A stretch of DNA of 64,000 bases from assembly GCA_015179125.1 (NCBI GenBank), contig WHVA01000224.1, positions 1-64,000 of the forward strand, written 5' to 3'. The position numbers and the translations under genes are program-made. Shown here piece by piece: positions 20,805 to 32,674 of this stretch (position 1 is its first letter; every line of letters begins with the position of its first letter). Origin of the DNA: Gautieria morchelliformis (taxonomy: Eukaryota > Basidiomycota > Agaricomycetes > Gomphales > Gomphaceae). The notes beneath the pieces are model-generated. The model ran no database searches and was not told the DNA's origin. It worked only from the letters and a program-made list of their open reading frames with translations.

Positions 20805-20978
20805 CCTTTTGAACTATCCTGTGGTTGATCGCCACGCGACCAACCGATAGTGGATTCAAAGCAATCTTGAAAAAGATCGCTGCGTCGACGACTAAACATC
20901 GTTGAGACCCTCCAGTAGACCTTCTAGTGTCGGCTGCGAGCATGATGATTCCACGCAGCCAAAGACGAACATGAGCGA

Positions 20979-23260
20979 CAAGCTCGAGGTCCACGCCCCA
21001 GGCGCAGCCCAGCGACATGACAGCTGACTCTACCCTGGACCAAGAGTCCAGGACGATAGAAGACGGAGAGATCGTAGATCTCACCACCCTTGTCCCCTCA
21101 GTAGAGGACGAGGAAAACCCCGACCACATCTCATCAAGCGTGGCCTAGGAAGAGATGACGCCGGGCAACGAGCTGGCGCCGCCCCCCCATTCCCCTCTGC
21201 CCAGAGACAAAGGAAAGGGCAGAGAAGTCTCGCCGTCGTCAGACAGTAGAGCAACAATGTCGAGGTGGGCACAAAGCCACGACTCAAACCGACGCTGACG
21301 AAGTAGAGCGATGACAATCGTCCCTGAAGGGGGACGACAGCAAAAAAGATGAGCCCCAGACGATGGTCAGGACTCGGAATACTCGAGCTCCAGTCGCAAG
21401 AGCTCGAGGGCTCATGTCATCGACCACGAGACGGCAGAGGCCCTGAACAAACAGGTGCAGGCTGCGCTGCACCGAAGCATGCTGACGCGCCACAAGCACA
21501 ATCAGCTGGCATCGCAGCTTGACAACGCCACCGCCGCCCTAATGGCAATCGGCAAGGAACTCCACCAGGCGGAGGAGATCAGGCTACAAGACGCAGCCAT
21601 GCTGGAGGACGTCCAGAAAGCCCTCCGCCCACGTGGGGAATGTGACGCAACTCGTCCGAGCTCGCGACAGTCCGCAGCCAACGAACGCAGTCGCAATGTG
21701 GAAGACCCACGCCGAAAGGAGTGAGACAAGCAGCGAATGCCGCCGCCAGCCATCCCGGTCCAACAGGACGTAAGGTTCGGGAACGAACCTCAAGAGCAAC
21801 CGGCTGCCCCAACGGACAGCCGTAAGATGATCCAACAGATCGTTAGGGAGCAGGTCGCCTCAGAGCCTGACTCTGAAACGACGACCGAGAGCTTAGAGCT
21901 CAAAGTCACACACTGGCAGTGTAAAGAAGCCGCAGTTGCGCGCCGCCACACATGGGCACTCAAGCTACTAGCGAAGAACGCTGAAGAGACAGTGGCCCAC
22001 AGCCACACCGCTCTGCTGCCCGACGAGCAGCTCACACAAGCCGTACAGGACGCACAGCAGGCTGCGGATCCGCAACGTGGGACTGACCGGGGACACCAGG
22101 CACAAAACGCCCCCGGAACCGAGAGCACCAAATGCTCCCGATCCCGAGCCCAATCCAGGCACGGGGCCCGTCAGGGCATATAACAGCCTGCCCCGCGTGG
22201 CGTCACAACCGCGCGAGCGATCCATGGCCCCAATGGAAGGCCAGGGAATCCCTGACCAGGCCGACGTCGTACCAACGGAGCCGTACGATGGGATCACACG
22301 GATGATCCGCGTGGCGTTAGCAGACACCGTGGACACAGACCCGTAGAAGTCTGTGCTAGCGAAAGCCGGTGTAAAATTGGCTCACCCCGAGCCATATGCC
22401 GGGGGATCTAACCTCGAAGAGTTTGAAATCTTCGTGGCAGCCATCCTACGATGGCTGAAAATGAATTGCCTCCTAGGGCCAACCAGCATAGACATGCAGG
22501 TCAGCTACGTGGGCACTCGCCTCACCGGCGAAGCCCAGAAGTGGTTCCTTCGAAACGTTGAACGCTTCGATCGCCAGGTCCACAGCTGGACGCTGGAAAC
22601 TGTGATGCAAGGCCTTCAAAAAAGGTTCCTGCACACACTGACGTACCATCATGCATTGAATAAGTTCAACGCGGTCATGCAGGGCATGAAAACCGTTCAG
22701 GAAATGCTGAACGAGCTCATGAAATACGCCGCACGTATGATACAGCTGCCAGATGATTACATGTTCCGGAGACGGTTCGTATCGGCGCTGCGCGAAACGC
22801 TGCGCAACGAGGTCCTCAAAAAGGGCTATAAAGGGCTATAATGCCAAGAGCAACTCAATAGAGCAACTCTTCGAGACGGCCCTGATGATCGAGGAGGCAT
22901 CCCGATACAACATGGGGATGCGCCGCGCAGAAAGTGCTGCAGCAACGGCAAGCGCTGCCTGACTCACAGGGAGCAAGCCGTTGACACAACCAGGCCTGAC
23001 CAGGCCCAGCCTGTTCGCAAGAAGCGGAACAGGACAATGGCTACCACCCTCACGCCCAGCACAAGCTGGATGCCCACCTGAAGCTAAACAGCCTCAAGCG
23101 TCAGGGTCGTCCCCACGACCTGCCCCACCAACGAAAACGTTGGGCCGGCCTAATGATCGGCCCAGCGGCAGCCAAAGCAACACCACGTGCTTTGAATGCG
23201 GCCAACCTGGCCACAAAAAGGCGGAGTGCCCCCGGCTTAGGTCCGGTATAAGGACAGCAG
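20979..23260 (+). pseudogene. Gypsy-B1 gag (degenerate)
   Basis: The frame can be followed against copy B2. It begins near 20979, where B2 has ATG and B1 has ACA; the first remaining in-frame ATG is 21017. It includes a charged leader (IEDGEIVDLTTLVP), a helical region (LNKQVQAALHRS, ALMAIGKELHQAEEIRLQ), the retrotransposon gag core (EPYAGGSNLEEFEIFV, GTRLTGEAQKWFLRN) and a CCHC knuckle CFECGQPGHKKAEC at 23188. Stops include TAG near 21147, TGA near 21297 and TAG near 22345. A 10-bp tandem duplication near 22826-22840 shifts frame. Confidence 0.9.
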
Positions 23261-26200
23261 CTGTGAGGCACGACGATGAGGCTGAGGATCCGGAGATGGA
23301 TCCCGGTCAAAATTCTCTTCAACTGATTGATGAAGAGGGGGAGGGTGATCCCCAACCCAACGACACTCCGGATAACGGAGATGCGCCCGCTGAAGAGTGG
23401 GACCCCGAGCTGTCCCAATACTATGAATGGGACGAAGAGGTGGAAGACACCACCTACAGGTCCAGTGCGATCAGATTTGCGCTGGAGGATGAAACCGCCA
23501 CGAAGGTCATGGTGGCACGCATGTCGGTCACGCCAGACAAGGCGGCCGAGCCGGTGTATCACCACCGAAGCAAACCCAGGATGCAGCCAATGCGCCCGCG
23601 CAGTGAGAACCGTACCCTATCGGGGTACTGGGAAATAAACGGCGTAAAAGCCCACTGCCTGCTAGATAGCGGCAGCGAAGGGGTACTGCTATCCCCCGAA
23701 TTCACACGAGCTACAGGGATGAAGACATTCTCCCTGGAGCAACCAATGGCGCTGCAGCTAGCCTGCATAGGTAGCCGTTCCACGATCAACTATGGAACGA
23801 ACACGACCATCAAATTTGGTTGTGAGACATACGACGAATATTTCGACGTAGCGAACGTCGAATATTACGACGCTATCTTAGGGACACCGTTCCTAAGGAG
23901 ATTCAGCATAACCCTGGACTTTTTGAGCCCAGGGACGATCCGCAAGGGGAACGAAGTGATCCCCACAGGCAAGGTATCGTTCAACGACGATGGATTGACG
24001 AACAAGGACAAGGGGCCACGGGTGAGTAGGATCACCCAGGCACCGAAGCCTAACCTGGCTCATTGAAGCCAGGAGGACGAGTCGCGGGACGACTCGTCCT
24101 TGAACTCACCCTACAACCGTAGGGAGAGGCGCTCTCACCTAACGGTGAAGGCGATGGGGAAGAGGAAAGTGGTTCTGCGCGCTGCGGGACCTAATAGACA
24201 CACACAGCACCTAATGGCTTCTAAGCCAACCACCACCATCATCCTCACGGATGATGACCTTCCTCGCCTCCACAAGGAATGGATGGAAAGAATCACTGAC
24301 TTAGTCAGTGGAATTCCATTAGAACTCCCGCCATTATGGGAGATCAACCATGAGATCAACCTCATCGATCCCAACAAGCACATGCGGTATCGACTACCGA
24401 AATGCCCCGAACACTTCCGAGAGGAACTGTCGGCTAAGATAGAACGATACACCACTGCAAAGTGGTGGATTCCGGCAGTCACACAGCAGGCCGTGCCCAT
24501 GCTTCTGTGTGCCGAAGAAGAACGGTACATTGCGAACCGTCTTCGATCTGCACCAGCAGAACGAAAACACGGTGAAGGACGTCACGCCCTTCCCGGATCA
24601 AGATATCATTTGCAGCGACATGGCTCGCTGTCGATATCAAACAAAACTTGATATGTCAGAAGCATACGAGCAGATCTGGATCCATCTGGATCACGTAGCA
24701 AAGACTGCCTTTGCCACGATCCTTGGCACCTTCAGGAGCCAGGTGATACAGATGGGGGACTGTAACGCCCCATCGACATTCCAACAGCTGATGACAGGCA
24801 TTTTCCACGACTGCATAGGTCGCTTCGTCCATGTATACATGGACGACATCTTCATATTCTCGCTCTCAATACAAGAGCATGAAGAGCACCTCTACATCGT
24901 CTTTGACAGACTGAGGAGGAATCACCTCTTTCTGAGCAAGAAAAAGGTGGACCTCTATTCCATCCGAATGGAGTGTCTTGGCCATATTATCGATGGCCGA
25001 GGGGTACATGCTGACGAGGACAAGATGCAATGCATACGCAAGTGGCGCAGGCCACGGACGTTCAATGACGTCCAGCATTTCCTCGGGCTGGTACAGTATC
25101 TGGCACACTACATGCCAGATGTTAGTGCATATACCACCCCGCTATCGGGCTGTGCGCGTAATAACCGTCCATTCGAATGGACGCCACTACTAGACAAATG
25201 CTGGCAAAGCATTAAGGTGTTGGCCTGTAAGGCCCTGATCCTGCGTCCAGTAGACGCAAGGTGCCCAGAGCCGATCTGGGTGATCACTGACGGGTCGAAA
25301 GCCGGTGTCGGTGCCGTCTACAGCCAAGGTCCTGACTAGAAAATCTGTTGACCTGCTGGCTTCTTGTCAAAGAAGTTCAGCGTTGCTCAGCAACACTACC
25401 GGACTCACGAGCACGAGACAATCGTGGTGCTCGAGGCTCTCATGAAATGGGAGGACAAACTGCTGGGGCGAAGGTTCACCCTGATCACAGACCACAAAGG
25501 GCTCGAGTATTTTGAGACCCAGAAGAGCCTATCTGACCACCAGGTCAGATGGTGGGAGTTTCTCTCCCGGTTCAATTTCAACACCATTCATGTCGATGGT
25601 GTAGAGAACAAGGTAGCGGACTGCCTGTCGCGCTACTACGAGAGCGACACGAGTGATGACAATCACCCGGACCACGTCTTCGTGAACGCGGATGCGCGTC
25701 TAGATCCGGACGGTGAGTTATTGCACACCGACCGGTATATCGAGCTGCGAACAGCGGCAACAAGACGCTCTAAATGCCTCGCTGAGAAGACAGAGGCGAG
25801 AGTAACAGAATCCGCCGCATTAAACGAGGGCTCACCAGAGCCCGCGAACATCGCCGTGTCACATGACGGCGACGATGACATCAGAGCCATCGCCGCAGGA
25901 AATGACGGCGCACCCCTGCACCGGGTTGTCGAGCAAGGCATAGACCTGTCTAAGGTCCTACGAGACGCGTACCACAGGGACACCATGTTCACAAAGATCA
26001 TGGTGCACCCGGACGCGCACCCGAGATTCGGAATCCAGGACGGGTTGATCTGGACTAAGAATCAGCTCAAAAGAGACGTCATTGCCGTCCCCCGCTCTGT
26101 TCTTCAAGGGGGAAGGAAGCTGATCGAAATTATCATCGATCGGGCACATCAGATAGTCAGCCACTACGGCCATCTGAAGACTTCAAACTACGTTCGAAGA

Positions 26201-28800
26201 GCATATTGGTGGCTGGGCATGAGCCCAGACATAGAAGCGTTCTGCACATCGTGCACGAGGTGTCAGATGACGAAAACCAGACCACAACGGCCCAAAGGCC
26301 TGCTACACAGCCTACCCATTCCAGATAGGCCGTGGCAGTCGATTGGCATCGACTTCATGGGGCCCCTGCCCAAATCCAATGACTGTGACTACCTGATGGT
26401 AGTCATCGACCGACTAACGTCGCTCGTACACCTCATACCAACCACGACGAGCGTGTCAGCCAAGGGAGTAGCCTGGCTGTTTCTGAAGGAGGTCATTCGA
26501 CTCCACGGAGTTCCCGACTCCATCGTCTCGGACAGAGACTCAAAGTTCACGTCGATCTTCTGGTGTGAACTACAGTGACTCATGGGGACTAAGCTCCTCA
26601 TGTCAACTGCCTTCCATCCCCAAACGGATGGAGCCACCGAGCGGGCAAACTGCTCGATCGGCCAGATATTGCGCACGGTCGTCAGAGACAACCAGAAGGA
26701 TTGGGCATTGAAATGCCCAATGGTTGAGGTCGCCCTCAACAACAACGTCAGCACGACCACAGGGTTCGCACCTTTCAAGCTGAACCACGGCTATATGCCG
26801 CGGATAGACCTCCCCATAGCCGTGGACACCCCATTCAAGGGGGTAGCCCGGTTCGCACATCAGGCGACAGGTATGTGGCCAATGACCACGTCTACCTTTC
26901 GACACAAAACCTAACTCTCCCAAAAGGAAGAGCCAGAAAACTAGTCCCACGGTACATCAGACCGTACCGTATCGTCGAGGCTCACAACGACGCCTCGACG
27001 GTGACCTTTGATCTTCCCAATGAGCTGACAAGCCGTCGCATTTCACCGGTCCTCCATTCAAGCCTCGTACAGCGATACGAGGCTAACAACGATGAACTGT
27101 TCCCTTGTCGTGAGGCCAAGTCATTTTATGACTTCGGAGCAAATGACGACGAGGAGTGGCTCATCGACAAGATTATCACACATCAATGGATAAACTCGAC
27201 GGACCTGGAATTCCAGGTCCGTTGGACCCTAGGCAACGTGACATGGGAACCCATGTCATCCTGCAAGGACCTTGAGGCTGTGTGGGAACTGTTGCTAATG
27301 AAAAGCCTCGCGAAAAAAGGATTAAAATCGCTTTAAAACCCTGTTTTCCCAGCTGATAGTAGCTAATACATGTGGCTATTGTTGGGAGAACTCTATTCAA
27401 ATATTCCTTGAATTTCCTCTTGTTTTTTTGCCATTTAACTTGGCTTCCCTGGCTCAAAAACTCCTTATCCTGTCAGGCAGAGTTATGAACCCACGCACGT
27501 CCACAACTCTGCCACAGCCGCTCAGTTTCAAACTCCGACCGGAGTTTCCCATGAACCGTAAACTCGGAGTTGCAGAACTCAAGCACCTACAACTCCGGTA
27601 CCTTGGCTCACTCAAACTCAGCCACTGAGACTGAATGTGCCCTCTACCGCTTACACAAGCCTGTGCAATTCAAACCCAGCTGGCATATGACTTGCATCAT
27701 AGCAACCATGGCTGTGCAAGGCTGCGTACCAAGTCACACAAAGATGTACAAAGCCAAAACTAGGGTGCAGGTTTGATAAAGCCTATTGGATGAAGGATCC
27801 TCCAAATGCAACGCTACGACACCAAATAGGCCCCTTGATGTCATAGCGGCTGTGCAGGGCTGTGCAGGGCTGTGCAAGGCTGTGAAAGGCTGTGTAAAGC
27901 TGTGCAAACCAGGGAAGGTGATTGGCTATCTATTTCCAATTTCTTTGCACAAACACGCCGCAATAGTTACAAGGGTGTGTTTCAGCAGTGCAAATATTTA
28001 CTTATGACATCACTCGCCTAATAGATAGAAGAACCCCATTTTATGTAATCCTGTGTACTTTACAATATAAAAGGAGACCATTCTGACCTCCTTGAATCAT
28101 CATTCTAGCAATCTACCCATCTTCTATCCTACACGTGACCTCATGTGACTTGCATCTTACTAAGCTGCTAATCCCAGCTAGGTTTATTCACTTACTTTAG
28201 TGTCTAATTCCTTGTTAAGTAGTTACTTTACTGCTTAGCCACTTGGACTAATCCTCCGGGTGTAATTCTACAGAGTGAGTCTGTCAATTGAAAGTCTTGC
28301 CATTCGCACTCCAATACCCGAGACGATCTAGTCAGTCGATTTTCCTGATTAGAGACTTTCACAAGTCGCTTTGTTCACAAAACTCGTCCCTCGTTTTATT
28401 GCTGTGCGCTGGTAGATTATCAGGGCAGTCCATTTATAAACTCGCCTGCTAAGTACATTCCTTTATATTTTGGAATACGCTTGGACCCCGATAGTGTCCT
28501 TGAACCTACATTCTTTTAGTTTATTGTTCAGTGCTGCTAAGAAACGTATTGCCTTCCATCCGTATTAACTTGGACTAGTTTTTACGCGGATTGCAACCAA
28601 GGTACAAATATTAAATTATTTCCGGAGTTGTGCTGCAGCATTGTTTAATATTCTTTGAGTCTCGTAAACGACATGTTCTGATAGATTGAAGTGTTAGCAA
28701 TAACACCAAAGTCTTGAAGGGTTCCAAAACAGAGGCCCTAGACAGCTATCTAGAGCTTGGGGGGGTGAGCAAGCCATGCGACCTCCCCAGACGCTGCTAG
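23261..28800 (+). pseudogene. Gypsy-B1 pol: protease, RT, RNase H, integrase, chromodomain
   Basis: Protease (AHCLLDSGSEGVLLS; YYDAILGTPFL), RT (TKLDMSEAYEQIWI, HVYMDDIFIFS), RNase H (VITDGSKAGVGAV, THEHETIVVLEAL, LITDHKGLEYF), integrase HHCC finger (AHQIVSHYGH...CTSCTRC) and DDE core (GIDFMGPLP, IVSDRDSKF, DGATERAN). A C-terminal chromodomain-like stretch follows (WLIDKIITHQW, LEFQVRWTLGNVTWEP). Broken by frameshifts near 24500 and 26875 and stops near 24064, 25337, 25349 and 26576. A family C solo LTR interrupts the last 25 codons. Ignoring it, the frame reads DLEALDSYLELGGV to TAG at 28798-28800. Confidence 0.92.
27279..28731 (+). repeat. Solo LTR, family C (1453 bp), nested in gypsy-B1 pol
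   Basis: TGTGTGGGAAC...CCAAAACA with TSD GAGGC at 27274-27278 and 28732-28736. Homologous in reverse orientation to 18520-19991. It carries the same ~10-bp tandem array (ggctgtgcag variants, about 27846-27905). It lies in the sense orientation of B1 but is a later insertion, as the TSD and the continuity of pol across it show. Confidence 0.93.
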
Positions 28801-28920
28801 ACGCATCTGCCACGTGCAGACCACGTGACGTGCCGGCCACGGCGCGGTTAAATTTTCACCTCAGATCTTTCCGGGGGCGCATCGCTTCTTGGAAGCTAAC
28901 CACCATCATCCCCACGAAGA

Positions 28921-30809
28921 TGATGCCCCCCAAAGATGGGATGGACGTTAATCCGTCAACGTCCACAACGCGAGCATCGGCCCCGAGACAGGGGGCCGCA
29001 GACATTCTCCATGCTCCAATAGACCAGGAGCACTGAATTATCGTGGGATGGGAGGACGCCCTCGCCATCGTCCACCCGGACGATTGCGCAACGTGCGTGG
29101 ACTACGCCACACACCTAAGGGCCGCGACAGGCACCCGCAAGGTCAAGTTGTGGGACGAAGACATCGGCGACACCGTCAATGCAGCCTGGGGATGGCTCCC
29201 AAGGGGCATCGCGCGTGACGCGCGAGAAGAGCCCCTCCGGGACATCCACGACCTTAAAAAAGAGGTCAAGGAGTTGGAACGCGCAGTCGAAGACCGTGAT
29301 GACGTGCTCGCAACCGAGCACGCCAGGATCAAGGAACTGGAGCAACAGCTGAGTGCAGCCCAGCTCCAGGTTACCCTGGCCCACGTTGCCTCAAAAAGGC
29401 CGCGACATGACCCGGCCACGGACCCAGTGGCCGGGCCATCATCACTTCGTGTGACGGTTCCTCTGCCGGTGCGCGCAACATCAGGACTTGCATCCCGATT
29501 GTCGGCGCCGACCCCGACAACGACAACGACCGAAGGGCATAGTGCGCCTTCGGACTCTGCATACAGCGTCCCAGATGGATGGGATTCAGACTCGTCCGTC
29601 TGGAAGACGTACGACCTGTAAAGGGCCCAGCAGCTGGCAGAGCAGCCAAAGAAAAAGCGCAAGAAATTGCGCGGCTCCCCCAACACCGTCAATGGGCTAA
29701 CCATTGCGAGGGAAAGCGCGATTGGTGCTTACCTAGCGGCGTCATCGTCGCACACTGTCAGCGACCCCACCCTTCAACAGCGGGTAGCACAGATCAAGGC
29801 CCAGTACATTGGGCCTGGCATGGCCCTGCCTCCACCGGCGGGGACAGTTCACCCTCCCTACCCCGGGGAGGGGACGCTCATCCCACTCGGAGATCCACCA
29901 ATCTCCGAGACGGGCCTCCTACCACGGCCGGTAGGGAAGGCCCAACAGCGTTGTACTCAATGGTACGACGTCTGCCCGCTCGACGAACCACGCGCTTGCA
30001 ATCCCAAAAGGGATTGTCTCGTGATAGCGGGTGGTACCCCGCATGATATCGTGGCCATCCTGAAGGGTTGGATACATAACCCTGAAGGAATCCCATCCGC
30101 CATCCACAACAACACAGATGGCACCTTCAACCTAGACGACATGGACGCCTGGATGTGGTTGAAGGCCCTTGCGCCCCGGGTCAAAGGGGTTGCATCACCA
30201 CTCAGGGCGAGGCTACTCGACCTGTTTGGCTCGACAGACCAATGGTCGAACCTCATCGACGCCAGGGAAATGCTGACGCCTCAGAGCACCACCCTGCGGC
30301 TCTCAATCAGGGGCCCATTCCCTGTGGAGGGCCGAGCCAGCCCTGACATCCCCCTCGCCAATATCGCGAGATGGTTGGCCTGCTACGCGGGGGTCACTCG
30401 CGAGCGAGTGGCACACATTGAACATTATGTTCAACGCAGCATCACCGGCGCAGCATTCAGTGCCGCCGCCTGCGAGGGCCAACAAAAGGTCATCGAGACC
30501 AGCCATGTGAGGGCCGCGGTGCCGTGACCCCTCACTCACGCTCAGCTCGACCAAGAGCTAGCGTGCTTCCGGCCCCCTCCTCAAACTGAGGACCTGGCCG
30601 TTGAGGCCATGCTCCGCGAGGATGCTGGCCTCATCACCCAAGCAGATACCCCTGCTAGTGGTGAGGCCGACCAGCCTCACCCAATCACCACCGATGATGC
30701 AGAGGTGCCCCCAGAGGAGTCATGCGCTCCACCGGCCCCGTACGATGATGACATCATCGTATCAGCCACTCTAGAGGACTCCCTCATGGATGACCTCTAT
30801 GAGTCGTAG
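28921..30809 (+). pseudogene. Gypsy-B ORF3, accessory protein of unknown function (three in-frame stops)
   Basis: One frame of about 629 codons, starting MMPPKDGMDVN (the frame is open from 28776) and ending at TAG 30807-30809. It is interrupted only by TGA 29034-29036, TAA 29619-29621 and TGA 30525-30527, with no frameshift. Visible: an acidic/aromatic N-terminal part (GWEDALAIVHPDDCATCVD), a coiled coil with heptads (DLKKEVKELERAVEDRDDVL...HARIKELEQQL), a Pro/Ser/Thr linker, a bipartite-like basic NLS (QPKKKRKKLRG), a globular middle (QRCTQWYDVCPLDEP, DDMDAWMWLKALAPRV) and an acidic tail. No transmembrane segment, so not an envelope protein. It lies between pol and the purine tract, in sense orientation, so it belongs to the element. 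I do not recognise the family. Confidence 0.8.
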
Positions 30810-30830
30810 TTGACCCCTATAGTTGTTTAT

Positions 30831-30842
30831 AGAGGGGGAGGG
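30831..30842 (+). other. Polypurine tract of gypsy-B1
   Basis: agagggggaggg immediately precedes the TGTAAATAACC start of the 3' LTR. This fixes the 3' LTR at 30843 and places ORF3 inside the element. Confidence 0.9.
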
Positions 30843-31057
30843 TGTAAATAACCTGTGTATCTACATGTACAATAGTTATTACATAATCCCAGTGGGCCCC
30901 TTAGGGACCCACTGTATAGTTTATGCGTGGGAACCGGCCAGCAGTCCCCATCACATCTTACTCTTACCTGTCACTACATAGCATTCAGAATACCACTCAT
31001 TGGTCAAGTTCTGTAGTGCCCTTGTGATACAAGGTTCTAAGATTGACATCCTTTACA
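30843..31057 (+). repeat. 3' LTR of gypsy-B1 (215 bp)
   Basis: Differs from the 5' LTR at seven positions; four of these are CpG in the 5' LTR and TpG or CpA here. Followed by AAAAC, the target duplication. Confidence 0.95.
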
Positions 31058-31290
31058 AAAACCTCCCACAAAATCTTGGTGTTATCATCGGAGAGATCGA
31101 GAGAATCTCATATGAAACAATGGATGCTGCTGGGGAGGGTATCGGGTGGATCTGTGAGCTCAGAGTGCTGGCTCCAGAGTATTCGTTCCTTAAGGTGGCA
31201 TATGAGATCGATGAATGTCACGAGAGTGTCGAACGGGAGCCGTGTGAGTGCCGGATACTCCAAGAAAATTGCTAGGAGATCATGGCCCAT
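31058..31290 (-). pseudogene. KDZ-associated gene, 5' fragment
   Basis: Minus-strand frame from 31290 (MGHDLLAIFLEYPAL) through DPPDTLPSSIHCFI, an in-frame TGA at 31108-31110, then DSLDLSDDNTKILWEVF to the B1 insertion point. After the insertion it continues in frame with KGIGWIEQADNRLW at 20589. The phrase PPDTLPSSIH...DSLDLSDDNTKILWEVF resembles the N-terminal part of KDZ-associated CxC proteins. The nonsense codon could be a CGA to TGA change. Confidence 0.55.
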
Positions 31291-32674
31291 GGTGACGGCG
31301 TATTTGTGTTCGCGTACAACTTAATCTAAGTCGAGTCAAGGTCCGTGTCTTCGTGTGTGCGGTGACTGGTCTATATCCGCAGGATGGATGGTGAGGCTGG
31401 GAGCGGCTGCGAAGTACTCGATAACCGAGGGTGGTTGTCTGTGCTCACGAGATCTGTTACGGTGGCGATGCACCGATCTATATCCACCCGATGTATCCGG
31501 TGAGCGTGGCCGACGACGAGCAGAGTTATCGGTTCCCGAGTTCTATATAATAATTGAATAATAATATCATTTGTTGTGGGTGTATGTGCCCACAATTACT
31601 AAACATTAGGGTTTAGCGGTCCATGGACGAGTTGTGAACGGCCGGGTCGTTCTCCTCCGCAGAAGGCCGGCCAGAAGCACCATCTCGGAACTCTACGCGC
31701 CTCATCTACATCGTACATCTGCGTCTGATGGCTGGGTTCTGTTGACAGTAGTTAGCTCTGTGGTAGGGAAGTAGTGACAACAGCCGTAATGACCGAATAA
31801 CGTGCAGTCTACGCAAGGGCTGTTAACGGTGCACGCCTCTGATTAAGGCTGACCGCTCACGGGCCATAGCCAGACATGAATGGTCGCACCTGCTTTTGGT
31901 CTTTCTGCACTGATCGCAAGCTGAACGATAGTGTTAACTACGGTGGTCAAACTATTTCCCTCGACGTTCGCCGTCAGTGGCGTGGTATCGGTGGGCTGTA
32001 TGCGTACGGGAGTGCCCGATCACCCTGGGGCCCCGGACGCGTGTCCATATCCAAACCTGATCTGTGCATGGGTGCGGGTGCAGGCGGGCACATTGGGATT
32101 GGGATATCGGGACTCAGCCTGCCACGCGGAGGAGCAAGGCCACTCTCGGGAAGATCGCATGGCGCAGCGGACGTAGGGAACCGGAAAGGTACGCAATTGT
32201 CAATGCGCGATGGGCGGGCTGCATGATCCTCGGCTGCGCTGTGCAGGTGCGCTGCTGGGTGACGGTGCACGGAGGGAGGACGGCGATGTCGATGTGAACG
32301 TGTGTGGGGAGCACTGGGTCGGGCTCTCAGCTGGATGGAAGAAGCGGGGGATGTGGCGAGAGGAGAGAAAGAAATAGGTTGCCTTACATATATACAATTT
32401 TCGGTCCGCCAGCGTCCGATGCCAGCATGACCGCTTTTCACCGGGGCTGAGAACTCGGGAGTTTTTGGTACCTCTTCAAGTTTTCGCACCTGCTGTGCGA
32501 GCAAGGAGTACATGGCCGGCGCCACCGCGGCCATCTTACAGCATGGGCAATCCCGATCACATTGGGTCGGCGTTACAGGTCTTCCACCAATTAGTAGTCT
32601 ATTACCTACTACAGTATAGAATGTTCTTGTCATACATCAAGTAAGTAATGTCCCATGGGCAATTAATACATAGA
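31291..32674. other. Gap without a supported gene
   Basis: Contains a diverged arm of the long-TIR repeat at about 31605-31663 (GGTCCATGGACGAGTTG). A minus-strand open frame at 31974-32633 has a cysteine-containing start (CDRDCPCCKM) but then low-complexity His/Arg/Pro sequence; I do not support it as a gene. 32380-32674 is the 3' flank of the BAG gene. Confidence 0.5.

Larger units (their letters stand above)
20590..31057 (+). mobile_element. Gypsy-B copy 1, with accessory third ORF and nested solo LTR
   Basis: 5' LTR 20590-20804, 3' LTR 30843-31057, TSD AAAAC (20585-20589, 31058-31062). Interior: gag, protease, RT, RNase H, integrase, C-terminal chromodomain-like segment, then a ~1.9 kb third ORF (28921-30809), then a purine tract. 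A 1453-bp family C solo LTR with its own TSD lies inside the end of pol. Without it the element is about 9 kb. The LTRs differ at 7 of 215 positions, six being transitions. Many stops and frameshifts make it inactive. It inserted into an exon of the KDZ-type gene. Confidence 0.96.

Noticed and set aside
20805..20830. A tRNA-type primer site next to the gypsy-B 5' LTR
   Set aside because: Sequence ccttttgaactatcc does not start with TGG or match an obvious tRNA end; I also found no clear self-priming complement, so none is annotated.
27279..28731. Reading this LTR as the 3' LTR of the gypsy element ending at pol
   Set aside because: It has its own 5-bp duplications (GAGGC), the pol frame continues past it, and the true 3' LTR with purine tract and matching 5' LTR is at 30843-31057.
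28921..30809. Calling gypsy-B ORF3 an envelope gene
   Set aside because: No signal peptide or transmembrane segment; it has a coiled coil and a nuclear-type basic cluster instead.
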